A DNA stretch of 64,000 bases from Adiantum capillus-veneris (Eukaryota > Streptophyta > Polypodiopsida > Polypodiales > Pteridaceae): assembly GCA_014529385.2 (NCBI GenBank), contig CM043958.1, positions 122,544,817-122,608,816 on the forward strand. Reading direction: 5' to 3'. The translations under genes were made by a program, and so were the position numbers. The notes under the pieces were generated by a model. That model saw nothing but the letters and a program-made list of their open reading frames with translations. It was not told where the DNA came from and made no database searches. This document shows, in pieces, positions 33,701 through 45,300 of the stretch (the first letter of the stretch is position 1; every line of letters starts with the position of its first letter).

Positions 33701-35465
33701 CGGGCACCCATGCCAGCAGCTACAGCAGCTGCTGCTGCTGCCGCAGCTGCAGCTGCTGCAGTATCATAAGCTGGATAATTCGCCATCATTGCAGGTATAA
33801 GGGCTGGGTTCATGTATCCTCCTAGTCCATAGTGAGGTGCATATGCCTGCAAGCTTTGATAGTAAGGAGCCATGTAGGACATGGCTGCTGCAGCAGCAGC
33901 GGCATACATATTGTTTGCATTATTTGTAGCAGTACTACTCTGCGCACTTGCTTGAGAGTTTGACGGGCCAAACTTAGCCTGAGCTCTGCTACTTGATTCT
34001 AATCCAGAGAGCTGGTGTTGCTGGGGATGAAGAGTTTGTGAAACCTGTGACTGGGGTTGACTCGGAGGACGGTTGTTGTGTTGCAGACGCAGAGGATGAT
34101 GATCTTCCCCAGCCTCCTGCTGCAACTGTTGCGACTCATGTTGCTCTGACGAACTCGAGCCTTGCACTCCCAAACTTAAACCCTGCATGGAAGCCACCAA
34201 TCCAGAGGAAGCCTTCCCAATGCTTGCACTTCCAGTTAAGAGTGAAACATCAGGCTCTGGTGTTGGGAGCCTTGCCACAGGCCCGGAAGACCCTGCAGAG
34301 CTCCCCATCATGTGAGCCACACCTGGGTTAGGAGTTGCTGATCGTGAGCTAATTACCGGGTTTGGGGTTGTTGATCGAGAACCTAAAACAGCAGTAGGTG
34401 TGGCTGAACGTGAGCCTAATAAAGTAGCATTCAATTCTGCCACGGCGGCGGCAGCAAGCACTGACTCTCGCAGATGTGCAAGCTGTCCATCCGTCTCAAC
34501 CCCCTCTTCATTAGCCGTACGACTTGGAGGTCGCAATTGGCTGAAAACAGGCGATGGCGTTCTTGGAAAATCTTCCTGTTCAGAATTCACACATAAAACT
34601 TAATCCGATGAATAGTTATAAACAGGCCTAATCACAGCAACAAAGGCACAAGAAAATGCAGCATGTGCTGATAACACAAGCTGTTTCTCTCGACTGCTCC
34701 CAGCATCCAGTGCGAGATTAAGTCGCAAGCATAGGCATATGCTTTCACGTGACAAACAAATATCAGACCAATAACTACAAAACCTCCTGAAGGTACTCAA
34801 TTCATCAAAATGCATACCTGAATAAGGTCAACCAAACTTTTGGGCCGGTTCGCATATGAAAGCCCTGCTGCCCCATCGGCTCCACGCTCACCCCAGACCT
34901 GCCTCAAGAGACCTGCCATTGGAGATTTCTCCTCCTCAGACTCCGGCTCTTCAGTATGTGTTGGAAGCATAGGTTGCGTAGCAAACAATGATCTGCTACT
35001 GGTGTCATCAAAAGCTCTCAACTTTCTCTTATCAGTAAGGCCGCCAGCAGCTAGACGTTGTGCAAGAACATAGTTTTCACGTGTGACCAAGGGCGGAGGC
35101 AGTCGAGGATTTAAATTGACATGAGAGTAGTAATAGGCTAAATATGCAGGATCAGAACGCAATTCTTGCTCCGAATCGATGACATCCGTGCCATCACCGG
35201 CCCCTGATCCAGCCACCTGATTTGCATACAATCCACCCATTGATGCAAGAGACCCCTCAACACTTGGGGGAGCACTTCCACTGCGATGAAGACCCACATC
35301 CCTCTTGCTGAGTATGTTATCTAAACGTGAATGGCTTCTAAGAAGTATCCCAAGTTCTTGTGTCACACTGTCATGGGTTGAAGATGGTCCACCTGATGCC
35401 CTTGCATCTAAGCCTCCTTGCATACTATTTGCAGCCATTAAGCGCATAGGATCTTCCGTTGCCAT
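27005..35465 (-). CDS. Pumilio RNA-binding protein, APUM1-6 type (8 coding exons, 1042 aa)
   Basis: Coding exons, high to low: 35465-34818, 34575-33071, 32991-32850, 29043-28936, 28854-28642, 28552-28442, 28357-28163, 27211-27005. All junctions obey GT-AG and phases agree; one Ser codon is split between exons 2 and 3. Residues 1-690 are the long plant N-terminus with an NABP-like region ([14 protein letters not shown] spans the first junction), Ser-rich parts and an Ala tract near residue 500. Residues from about 695 form the Puf domain. Its recognition triplets from repeat 1 to 8 read S-R-Q, N-Y-Q, C-R-Q, N-H-Q, C-R-Q, N-Y-Q, S-N-E, N-Y-Q. That is the classic set for UGUANAUA, so it should bind such 3' UTR sites and repress or destabilise cytoplasmic mRNAs. 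No frameshift is seen. The last residues ([11 protein letters not shown]) are unusual and might reflect a missed final intron. Confidence 0.93.
27331..27962. repeat. Insertion-like segment in Pumilio intron 7 bounded by a direct repeat
   Basis: GGCACTAGAGACTAGTAA plus ATAT and GG flanks occurs at about 27331-27358 and again at 27936-27962, bracketing roughly 600 bases. Inside is a second direct repeat (GGAATCTTAGGAGATGCCCT at about 27448 and 27513), each copy followed by a GTTAA-AGGGGCC type core. Confidence 0.6.
29044..32849 (-). other. Pumilio intron 3 (3.8 kb) filled with degenerate repeats
   Basis: The longest intron. It holds a (GT)n(GA)n tract (30565-30636), a GA tract (30716-30768) and several diverged copies of one sequence family. 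One module contains GCATAGTATTGACT-AATACTGCGACATCCCC (near 30009, 30905, 31795, 32050, 32297). A second contains ACTAAGTTTTTGT, GGCAAACTCAG and AAGCCTAGCACT (near 30070, 31600, 31945, 32405). There is an exact short tandem (GACATAGACTCAGAGTAGAC) at 31720-31771. No gene is seen in it. Confidence 0.6.
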
Positions 35466-35472
35466 GTCTATT

Positions 35473-36065
35473 CTACAGCAAAAAATGCCTCTTGAATGAC
35501 TTCAATGAATAAATGATGAAATTTACCCTCCTCAAGGCGGTGTCACTGTCGCCCATGTCAGATCCTCAAAAGCCTGATTTTCAGTAAACGCCTACATAAT
35601 ACATTTGTTTTTGGTGTTTCCGAAACCACCTAACCCTCCCTGATCATGCTGATCAAGTCAAAAGCCGCTGAGCACCAATCACTTGCCAACAGCTATCACA
35701 AATGCACATGGATCTGTTGATCATTGTCAAAAGATGAAGGTCAATGAAAAAAATCATTGAGATATTTGATTATCTAGCAGCATTAAATTGGCAACAGAGA
35801 GACTGCAAAAGGAGCATTTGATGATTGCTTAAGTCCATGTGCTTTGACAAAACCTTCAATGTGAGAGCCAACTATCAAAAGACGGGTACATTCGACATTC
35901 TTGAAAATAGGCAGAACCCATGGTGCACAGAGCCGATTGAATTTCATAAGATACAATGCCTATGCAGGAAGGGTGAGCTTAAGATTGGCAACGAGCCAAA
36001 TTGACAGGCACCATTTCGAGGCATTGATATCAGAAACAGGAATGGCAAAGCATTAAAACAAGTAC
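35473..36065 (-). other. Probable intron in the Pumilio 5' leader
   Basis: On the minus strand a pyrimidine-rich acceptor ending in CTGTAG lies seven bases before the ATG at 35465. A donor TTTCAG/GTACTT lies at 36066. Together they define a leader intron of about 593 bases. Leader introns are common in plant Pumilio genes. Confidence 0.55.
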
Positions 36066-36560
36066 CTGAAAGACCCAATGCGAAGTTGCTCAATAAGAGC
36101 TCCATGGAGGACCTCATGAGCCCAAATGAAACTTCACTGCTCTGCAATCCTTTTAGTAGGGCGTGCTGAAGAGGTGCTATAGCTCTAGGGAAAACGCTAA
36201 AACCCTTGAATTGATGCTCTCTATCTATATATCTCTTCTCATTCTCTTTCTGTTTGTTCTCTTTCTCTCTCTACCGCGATGCTGAAAGCCCTTGAACTCT
36301 GTGCGCTCCCTCTTCTTCTCTCCTCTCTCTTTCTCCTTCTCTCGGGAAAAAAAATTGCCCTTCTCTGTGTGCAAGCAGCACAGAGCTAGGGCGTTCGAGA
36401 GAAAGCTCAGAAGCTCTCAGAATCGAGCAGCGAGGGGGTCTATATGCCCAACAGAAAATCGCTCCGAGAGCTCTGGCGAGGAGAGAGAAATTAGGAGAGA
36501 GAATCTGTTAACAAGCGCGGGAGCGCTGGCTAATGCAGCAAATGAGTAATCGAAGCCGTC
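36066..36560 (-). other. Probable 5' leader exon of Pumilio
   Basis: Purine-rich on the minus strand with GAGAGA blocks (36220-36520), typical of plant leaders and core promoters. The exact transcription start cannot be read from sequence. Confidence 0.4.
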
Positions 36561-36590
36561 GATCTGGCCATCGAACGGCGTCCAGCAGCT

Positions 36591-36667
36591 GGCCCATGCA
36601 AGCTGTCGTGTCTCAAAGGGCGGAGTGTTTGACGGCCGGCTGACCGATCCGCCTCTATAAACCCTAA
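36591..36667 (-). promoter_or_regulatory. Telo-box plus site II in the Pumilio promoter
   Basis: AAACCCTAA (36659-36667 on plus) is a plant telo-box and GGCCCA (36591-36596 on plus, TGGGCC on minus) is a site II element, about 65 bases apart. This pair is known from promoters of plant translation-related and growth-linked genes bound by TCP and Trb-type factors. It lies just upstream of the GA-rich leader. Confidence 0.5.
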
Positions 36668-36699
36668 ATTGGTCAATCAAAAATAACTCAGCATGTTAA

Positions 36700-38180
36700 T
36701 TTCAAATCACAAACTTAACCCCCTTAGGCCTTAGCTATGGACAAATCTACTTTTATGCTATTCCCTTATTTGTCCACTTACAACGTAAATTTAAAGTGAC
36801 AATATTGTGACCTTTCCTCGCCCCCAACCGTGTGTTGCCGTTTGCTCGTGCATGTCGTCGTGTGATCTTTTTGCCTAAACTACACCATGTTGAAGCACTG
36901 AGATCCAATCATAAACTGACTTGTTAACGTCATCCTCATATACCTAATGTCGAGGTTCAATGGCATTATCCTCACTGTAGTAGATACTGATCATGGCCAA
37001 CCCCTCCCTTTGATGGCAAAGATTAGTTTGTTTGTGGGGCGGGCTACGATTTTCCTCTATAGTCATCAAACTATGTGGGTGGTTAGTTGGCCTTGTCCAA
37101 AAGGGGATAGGAAGTAAAAGGATCCATGGAGGGATAAAAATTCCAACCGTCCAAAAAGCTTGACAGTTTGTGCTAAACCATGAGGTATAGTTTTGGGGTT
37201 GATAAGTTCCCATTTCCAAAAGTCAACATGTGGTGGAGGGGTCCATCCCCCTCATGCAATAGAGGTGGAATGGAGGTGGGTACTCTCAAAGCTAGCTTGA
37301 GGGAGGGAGGGAGGGAGGGCAACCCCACCTAGTCTGAGAGGGAGAGGCACTCTTCACTTAAAAAAACCCCACTTATGTGTGATCCTCTCTCCCTTATACT
37401 ACTATGTGGGATTTAACAAAATTTTCCATGATTGGGTACATGATACCTTGTGGGAAGAGACAGTCCCCCTTTAACAACGTTTGTGCTTTGGAAAAAAGAG
37501 AAAAAGAACATTTGCATGTTCTTCCATACAACCCTTAGAGACTCTTCATAGATTCTTTCTCTGTGAGTCCCCCTCACACGATCATTAAGATGCCACTTTG
37601 TGACGCACCCCAAAGATTTGTTTGTTGAATCACTTTCATGGCATTTCAAGTCCTCTCCTTAATATTGTGGCCACACCTACAAATTCCTCTAAAAGTCAAA
37701 TTTAGGCTCCAATTTGATGGTGGAGATTTTCAAGAAAATTTGTAATTTCAAAGAAGCCCAATTCATTTCAAAAACCCAAAGAGAAGTTCCCATGCAATTT
37801 TGCATGCTTTGTAATAGTAAACCAAAATAAGAGTGTTTCCAAGCCACAATAAGTAGCAAAGTTTTCTTTCACTACTACAAGCAACAAATCTTTTTACTAT
37901 CAATCGGGTATCAACTGTATTTAGGGAGTGTAGGGCCTTTTGGGAGTGCAAATCACATAGACACGATGTTCCGTCTGCAAGCACGTAATTGTGGGTCTAG
38001 TTACATGCATCAACACCATCCCTATGATAGGATGTAATGAGAAGGCTATTCACATTATATGGGTGGCCATTAATCGACCAACGCCAATGATGTGTAAGGG
38101 TTCATAAGTTATGGTCTTCAATAGCAAGCATCCTCTCGCATGGGTGCTCTTCTCTCCCATGTTTGCATGTCCAAGATGAT
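36700..38180. other. Unassigned intergenic stretch
   Basis: No supported coding frame. It contains a GGGA tandem at 37301-37319 (five GGG groups, able in principle to form a G-quadruplex). I see nothing else distinctive. Confidence 0.4.
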
Positions 38181-38187
38181 CCCATCC

Positions 38188-38188
<1 letters not shown>

Positions 38189-38219
<31 letters not shown>
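38189..38219. repeat. Poly(C) run
   Basis: 31 uninterrupted cytosines. Confidence 0.9.
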
Positions 38220-38331
38220 ACCTTTAGGGTGGGGTGCCACCACCCTTCCACACCCCTATACTGCCTTGTGTAGTGTGAGAGAACACATTTTACCTTCCTC
38301 CTCTGATACAGTTTTGTATACAAGTATCATG

Positions 38332-38332
38332 C

Positions 38333-38363
<31 letters not shown>

Positions 38364-38985
38364 TGTGTCCGCAAGAATGGGGAAGTAGAGAGAGATCTTT
38401 TTCTTGTGCACCTCATCGACACGAGCCAAGGTGTACTAGTCTTTTCTTGCTCTGTTTGGCGATGGTATATTGGATGCAAAGCAGGCTGTCTGTGTATTTC
38501 TCTTGCCCTCGTCTGCAGAGAAGGTGCCCAATGAAATGGAAAAGCGAATATATAGAATGGCTCTCTTGTTGTGAGCGCACGTAGACACACACACACACAC
38601 ACACAGAATGGCTCATTGGCGCATGCACACATGCAGCATGTAGAGAGTGACGAGAAGCTACAGCATATAGAGAGAGATAGAGAATACTTCTCCTCTCGAG
38701 CACGTAGCTGTTGCAGCAAGAGAGATCGTGTGCGCGTCGTGAGGGAAACCATGGAAGGGAGACATGAAGGGCAGAAGGAAGCGCAAGTAAGAGGAAGCCA
38801 TGGGGGGGGGGGTTGTTTTGTGCAGAGCTGTAATGGTGATGATTGTGGTTCTTTTCTTTTTGAATTAGAAGATTCCTTAGAATCTCATAGATTAATTTAT
38901 TGTGTTTTCAGTAGCATGGATCCAATAATAGTAGAAAGTATGTGGGTGTATGCAAGATAGAGCGTACCCACTTTCCATAGTTCGC
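38332..38985. other. Microsatellite-rich spacer without a gene
   Basis: A GA tract (38332-38358), a CA tract (38585-38604) and a poly(G) run near 38803. ORFs here are short and of repeat composition. Confidence 0.4.
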
Positions 38986-38989
38986 ACCC

Positions 38990-39240
38990 AAGTGTGACCT
39001 CCACAATGTGGCTAACTCGTCCAGTTACCCTCGTGCCCGAAGCAGGAGCTTGCGACGCGTGGCATACTGCTAGAACTCGGCGAGTTACTGGTAAGAGGCT
39101 CCACGTAACTCACCGAGTGACGTGGTCATGCCACAAAGGTGATAGGTTACTTCCACGTACATGCGCAAGCGGCATTGCCACGTACCTAGCCAAGTAACGT
39201 GGCAATGCCAACATAGGCAGCCACGTAACTTGGCGAGTTA
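38990..39240. repeat. Near-palindromic CACGTAACTCG motifs, left part
   Basis: Many partial copies of CCACGTAACTCG and its inverse CGAGTTACGTGG alternate over 250 bases (near 39072, 39101, 39137, 39178, 39193, 39220). They are separated by GGCAATGCCA/GGCATTGCCA-like spacers, which are themselves palindromic. The array is cut at 39240 by the gypsy insertion and resumes at 46558. Confidence 0.65.
39236..39240 (+). repeat. Target-site duplication AGTTA, left copy
   Basis: AGTTA directly before the 5' LTR equals AGTTA directly after the 3' LTR (46558-46562). Confidence 0.8.
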
Positions 39241-40164
39241 TGTCATAAAAACTAATATCTAATTCTCCCAAATGATTTTCTCATATTAAACTGATCATTT
39301 AATATGAGGAGGTACCATGCGAGTAAAAGCTAGAATATTGGTAAGGCTTCCAGACCAGTCTCAACAGGGATCCACAGGAGGGAAAATAGGGATCCAAAGG
39401 GGGACACTTTGCAAAAGAGCAATGTGCATTAATGGAGCTTAAAAGACCCGAGGTTAAGCTCCATTAAGACTTTCAGCACGGATCCAAAGGGGGACAGTTT
39501 CCAAAAGAGCAATGTGCATCAATGGAGCTTGAAAGACCTAAGGTTAAGCTCCATCAAAACTTCCATAAGCTAAGGTTCCAAAATTTAATTAAAAAGACCA
39601 ATGGCCAAAAGTGGGGAAAATTGGATGATTAATGGGAAGACTAAAATGTCTTCCCACATCCCTAGGAAGGAGGGGGCGAGCCCTAAAGGTAGGGGAAGAG
39701 AGAGAAACACACACTCACACTCCCAAGCTCTCCCTTTCCACAAAGGGAATAATGGACACATGGCAGTCTCCTAGCCCAGTTGTCCCCAATCTCCCCTCAA
39801 ATCCTATTGGATGGCCATAGAGGTGGATCACCAATGAGAATTAGGCTAGAGTAAAATTAGTCTAATCAATCTAAAAATGCTTGATAAAAGAACCAATAGA
39901 AATTAAGCTCCCTAGAAGACTATTGGAGAGTCTACCAAGGGGTCCAATGAGCATCAAGCAGCCCAACGGCTTGCTTGATTCCTATTGGCCAGAAGACTAA
40001 AAGATCCAATGAGAGTTTAAATCAATTATTTTACTTATCTAAAGCTCTCACAAAAGGGGAAAGGGGGACACTTGTCACAAGACTATCAACTACGTCTCTT
40101 AATTGCTATTGGCTAAGCTTTGCAGGAGCCAATGGGAAGCCAGCAAGAGCAAATGGGAAGAGGG

Positions 40165-40210
<46 letters not shown>

Positions 40211-40886
40211 GGCATTTTTAGTCTATCTAATTTTTGCTACACACACACAACTCATGTGTTGAGCAAGAACTCCATCTCCTTCTCCAAGCATTGAGAAGTA
40301 GAGGCCTACACCAACAACTCTTGGCTATGGAATGCAAATCAAACCAAGAGCCAAGCTTCAATAGCATGCTCATCTCCTCTACCATGCTAATTACTAAGCT
40401 AAGCTATGCTATAAGAGTGATTATGTTAGGAGAATACTTCTTTCTCATAAGATACATCTTCTTCCTCTTCATCTTTCCTCATTCCCTACTAGCTCTCACC
40501 ATCTTTGAAGGTGTGTGAGGTCTTGGGACTGAGGCTAGGTCCACTATGTGTGTTTTTCAAGCATAATTTGGTGCATGAAGCTTCCATCTTCATTGCACAA
40601 ATGAGTTTTGTCAAGGAACACAAAGATTGTATCGTACAAAACTCTCCCCTTGATGGGAGAAGCTATAATACAAAGCCTTTTGGGAGGGGGGACCGGTTCC
40701 GTGTAAATCCGGTCCTCAACTGTTGTCAATTATTTCTCTCTCTTTTCAAGTATTGTCTATGCCAAACTAGCTAGGTGTAATTGCTATGTTGCTTTCTCTA
40801 TGCTCATTTGTTTTTGTTCTTAATGAAATGCTCACTATGTTATCATTTTCCGCTACACACAAGCTACTGGTGCATTAAATGTTACA
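39241..40886 (+). repeat. 5' LTR of the gypsy element (1646 bp)
   Basis: Starts TGTCATAAAA and ends ATGTTACA. It contains an 87-bp tandem duplication (about 39391-39477 and 39478-39565), a GA tract (40169-40209) and, in its last 307 bases (40580-40886), the sequence shared with the 3' LTR. Confidence 0.85.
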
Positions 40887-40887
40887 T

Positions 40888-40899
40888 TGGTATCAGAGC
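40888..40899 (+). other. Primer-binding site (initiator tRNA-Met)
   Basis: TGGTATCAGAGC one base after the LTR end. Confidence 0.9.
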
Positions 40900-41298
40900 T
40901 ATTGGTTTCTCTTTTCTTGCTCAAGAAGAGAGATCCTCAAGCTTGCTACAAATGGTTGGTGTTATTAATTGCAAAAGAGTAAGTAGAATAGGGATTTTTC
41001 ATCCTTGAAGCACGCCTGCTTTATGCAGTTAACGGGGATACCGTCGAGAGCTATGGTCTTAATAATGGAGTCCTATGGGGCTTGCCTATGGATTTACCAT
41101 TATTGAGCTATTAGAAGCTAGACAGGAACCGGTGTTGTCTCGGCTCTGTGAAACCCTCTCTTCTATTCCTTGGAATTAATAATATTTGAGCCACGGGTAT
41201 AGATGCTTGAGTGCTTACCTTTGAAGGTAAAGAAGAGTAGCAACTAGGGCTCAAAGTGCCAAAGTACTAGTAAAAATTTACATCTAAACTTTGCTAGT

Positions 41299-42264
41299 AT
41301 GGCTGACAAGGGTAAAGAGATTAAAATAAATGTTGATAACTTTGATTTTGCTAATGATAGAGCAACTAATGATGTCCCTATGCTTGTAAACTATCTTGTT
41401 TCTAGGCTTCAACAAGCCCTGGGCAATCCATCCCTCCAAGGTCAAGTGCTACAGCAATTGTGCACCCATGGTATTCTCCAAACTCCCCACCAAGAAGAGA
41501 GAGTACCTACAAAAGCTCCTGGTGAGACTTCCAAAAGAGGACTCTCTCTGATAAGGGAAGAAGAGGAGGATCCATACGAAGGACTCAAAAACTTACTACT
41601 CGATAAGGCATCTCCCTCTCAAAGGAGAGCCCAAGTTTCAATGGTAGAGCCTCCATCAAAAGAACAAGAAAGAAGCGAGTCTCCTATCACCTCGGCGGAG
41701 ATGGCTCTACGAAGATGGCGGGGAAAAATGCTCTCCAACACCCCTAAACGGAGAAGACCATTGCATACTCCTCCTCACCATAATTCAAAGAGGGAGGAAA
41801 GGAAACAAGGGAAGAAAAAGACGAGAAAGAGGTCACCCTCTTCTCCATCTTCCTCATCCTCTTCCTCTTCTAAAGAAAGTAATGGTGCAGAAGAGGAGGA
41901 ACAAGGGAAGAAAAAGGCAAGAAATAAGTCACCCTCTTCTCCATCTTCCTCATCCTCTTCCCCTTTAGAAGAAACTGATGGTGCAACACTCAAACTGCCC
42001 AAGAGAAGAGGCCATAGGAAATCCTATGCCGCCTGGAAAAGGTTGTTCAAGCTCAAAAAGTTCAAAGAGGGAGGAAAGAGCATCTCTTTCCTTACCTACG
42101 ATGGCACCTTTGGTGCTATGGACAAAGTCTTGGCCTTTATCCAACAATTCGATGCGGCGTTTGGAGATGAGGGCTTCACCGAGTCCTCTAAGCTACACCA
42201 TGTAGGCAATGGTGGTCTGGCCTGCGAGCAAATGGTGAAGCTCCACGAACATGGAAAGCTTTAA
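41299..42264 (+). CDS. Gypsy gag, N-terminal part (321 aa frame)
   Basis: ATG 41299 follows the leader by 400 bases. The frame begins MADKGKEIKINVDNFDFAND and includes a Lys/Arg-Ser-rich middle with a duplicated KKTRKRSPSSPSSSSSS-type block. It then enters a gag core (YAAWKRLFKLKKFKEGGKSI, MDKVLAFIQQFDAAF) like that of plant gypsy capsid. A premature TAA follows near 42262. Gag sequence continues in another frame at 42333-42566 (SIHKYVDKFWDLHLKATVYE), so a frameshift or lost bases truncate it. It would form the particle shell of the element. Confidence 0.8.
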   Translation: MADKGKEIKINVDNFDFANDRATNDVPMLVNYLVSRLQQALGNPSLQGQVLQQLCTHGILQTPHQEERVPTKAPGETSKRGLSLIREEEEDPYEGLKNLLLDKASPSQRRAQVSMVEPPSKEQERSESPITSAEMALRRWRGKMLSNTPKRRRPLHTPPHHNSKREERKQGKKKTRKRSPSSPSSSSSSSSKESNGAEEEEQGKKKARNKSPSSPSSSSSSPLEETDGATLKLPKRRGHRKSYAAWKRLFKLKKFKEGGKSISFLTYDGTFGAMDKVLAFIQQFDAAFGDEGFTESSKLHHVGNGGLACEQMVKLHEHGKL

Positions 42265-42332
42265 GAGCTTCCATCATGAAGCACTTTTTGGCTAGCGATG
42301 CCAAATACAGAGTACTCACCGAATGACAAAGC

Positions 42333-45300
42333 TTGAAGCTCTCTTCCTATGAATCTATTCACAAATATGTAGACAAGTTTTGGGATTTACATCTCAAAGC
42401 CACTGTCTACGAAAAGATGGATTTTGGAGAGCGAAAACAACAATTTTCTACGGGTTTATCTAAGGATATGGTGGAGTATGTTAACTCCCAAAGGCCTCGC
42501 ACCATATTTGCGGTCATACAATCATACCATGGTGGCTTCAAGAATCAACTTCCAACAAGGGGCTAAGAGAAATCTTAAGCCCTTGGAAAACAAGGACCGT
42601 AGTGAGATTAAGGGGAAGGACAACGTCCAAAAGTCTCCCAAAGGCAACTTCAACAACAACAAAGACAAGGAGAAGGGAGTTTATAAAGGCAAAAATAAAC
42701 TCTCTCTTGAAGAGCTAAAGCTTTATCGAAAAGATAATTGTTGTTACAAGTGCGGGGAGCAAGAGCATGCCTATCGTGCTTGCCCCCACAAGAATACACG
42801 TAATGAGCCTCCTAGAGGTTCCATGGTCGAAGTTCAAGAAGGGGACGCTCATCAAAAAGGATCTCCTCTATGTCATGCTTGGGGAAAGGTAAGAGAACAT
42901 GATGCTTTCATTCTCTATGATCGTGGTTCTAATCACAACTTCATATCCACAGAGTTGGCCACCAAGCTAAGCATCCAAGCCTATGAGATGGGAGACGTCC
43001 TACCTGTCGATGGTGCTTTCAAGGGACAAGAAGTCTCAGTCAGTCCCTTAATTAGGAAATTGAGGCTCGATGTCCAAAGTTATGTGGACAAGGAGGATTT
43101 CATCATCTCTCCTCTCAAGCATGAGGATGTAATCCTAGGGGCACCATGGTTTGATCGCATGGCTACCAATGTTAAATTCCTTGAAAGACAAATCTACTTT
43201 AGCTATAGGGAAAAAGATATGTACATCGATGCTAATGACTCAAGTAGCACCATACCCGTTGTACATAAGCAAGATTTTGATAAGTCAATAAAGAGCTCTA
43301 TTTCCGTGTACATGATTTTTGTTAAAGACTTTCAAAATGAACCTAATGTTTTAGCAAAAGAAGATATAGGGAATCAAAAGGAATTAGAGCTATTAAATTT
43401 CCTAAATGGATTCCAAGATGTTTTTATTGACAACATACCTTGTGAGCTACCTCCCAAACTTAGGGGATGACGACCCTGTGATTGAGCTTCTTCCAGGAAG
43501 CTCGCGCCTAATAAACCTCCTTATCAAGTTTCTCAAGCTCAACAAGAAGAGATTATGTGGCAAGTGCATGAGTTGGTTGAGAAAGGCATGGTTAGGCCCA
43601 TCTCCATTTTGTTCACCAGTTTTATTAGTGCAAAAGAAAGATGGTACATATTGTTTGTGTGTCGACTATAGAGCACTAAATAGGATCACTATCAGGAATA
43701 GGTTTCCCGATCCACGGGTAGAAGACCTATTTGATAAACTACAGGGTCGACCTACTTCAGTAGGATTGACCTAAAAAGTGGCTATCATCAAATAAGGATA
43801 GTTGATCAAGACATTGTAAAGACCGCATTTCGCACTACGTTTGGTCTTTATGAGTACATTGTCATGCCTTTTGGCTTGACCAATGCACCAGCCACATTCA
43901 ACCGTCTGATGGAGAAGCTATTCAAGCCTCACCGAAGCTTTACTAGAGTGTTCTTTGATGATATAATCATCTACTCTAATTCATTAGACGAACAAAAGCA
44001 ACACCTCCAGGTAATATTTCAAGTTTTACGAGAGAATAAGGTTTATATAAATCGAAAGAAAAGTGAATTTTTCTTACAAGAGATTCAGTATTTGTGTCAC
44101 ATTATCTCTCAAGATGGCATCCAAATGGATCCATCAAAGTTAGAGGTAATAAAAGGATGGCCTATCCAAGGAATCTGCATGAACTAAGAAGCTTTATAGG
44201 TATGTGTGCATACTATAGACGCTTCATAGAAAAGTTCTCACAAATCGTGGGACCATTACATGACCTAACCAAGAAGAAAATTAGGTATATATGATCCACC
44301 AAGGAGAACAATGCTTCAAAAAGCTTAAAGAGAAGCTTATCTCTCAACCTATGCTTGCACTGCCGATCTCTCAAAGCCATTTGAGGTCCAATGCGACGCA
44401 TGTGGTGATTACCTTGGAGCTGTTTTGCTCCAAGAAGGGCACTCCATAACCTATGAAAGTCGAAGGCTCGACCTTGTTGAGCAAGCTCTAGGCATATATG
44501 AGAAGGAACTCTTAGCAGTTCTACATGCTCTAGATTCATGGAAGCACTATTTTTTGGGGACTACTTTTATTTTGCGAACGATCACCAAATCCTTAAGTAC
44601 TTCATGACGCAGACCAAGCTCTCCGACAAACGAATGAGGTGGGAAAATTTCCTTTCGCAATTCCATTTTCAATTATTGCTCACATTGCTTGCAAGCATAA
44701 TCAAATAGCCAATGCACTCGCAAGACTACCAAGAGTGAATGCGATATCCATGGCAACTCACGATGACCTATCTTCTATGATAGATGAGTCTGCTATCGAT
44801 CCCGATTTTAAAGATGTGATTTCAGCCCTTGCACTAGGGAAGAAGGAAGAACCATTTACCTTACAAGATGGTTATCTTCTCTATGGCAACATGCTATGTG
44901 TTACTAACTCACTATGTGAGAAAGTAATGTATGAATCTCATGCTCCTCCTTATGCAGGGCATAGATGGATTCAATCTACCCTAAGAGGGATAGAAACATA
45001 CTTCTATTGGCCTGCCATGATAGCAAACATACAAGTGTATGTTTCAAAATGTGTGGTATGCCAAAAGACAAAGTTTGATAGAGGGAAGCAACCTGAATTG
45101 CTTCAACCTTTGCCAGTCCCTAATTCACCATGGGAGAGAATATCCATGGATTTAATCTTTGGATTTCCCAAGTCTATCCATGGGAATACGAGAATATGGA
45201 CGATAGTGGACATATTTAGCAAACAAGTGCATTTCATACCTGTCAAAAAGACTATCAAGGCCCATCAAATGGCAGCCCTCTTTATATCACAAATCTTCAA

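Noticed and set aside
33993-34331. 112-codon plus-strand ORF within Pumilio exon 2
   Set aside because: Shadow of the Gln/Ser-rich coding strand.
36292-36549. 85-codon plus-strand ORF upstream of Pumilio
   Set aside because: It lies antisense to the GA-rich Pumilio leader, has simple-sequence composition and no family resemblance.
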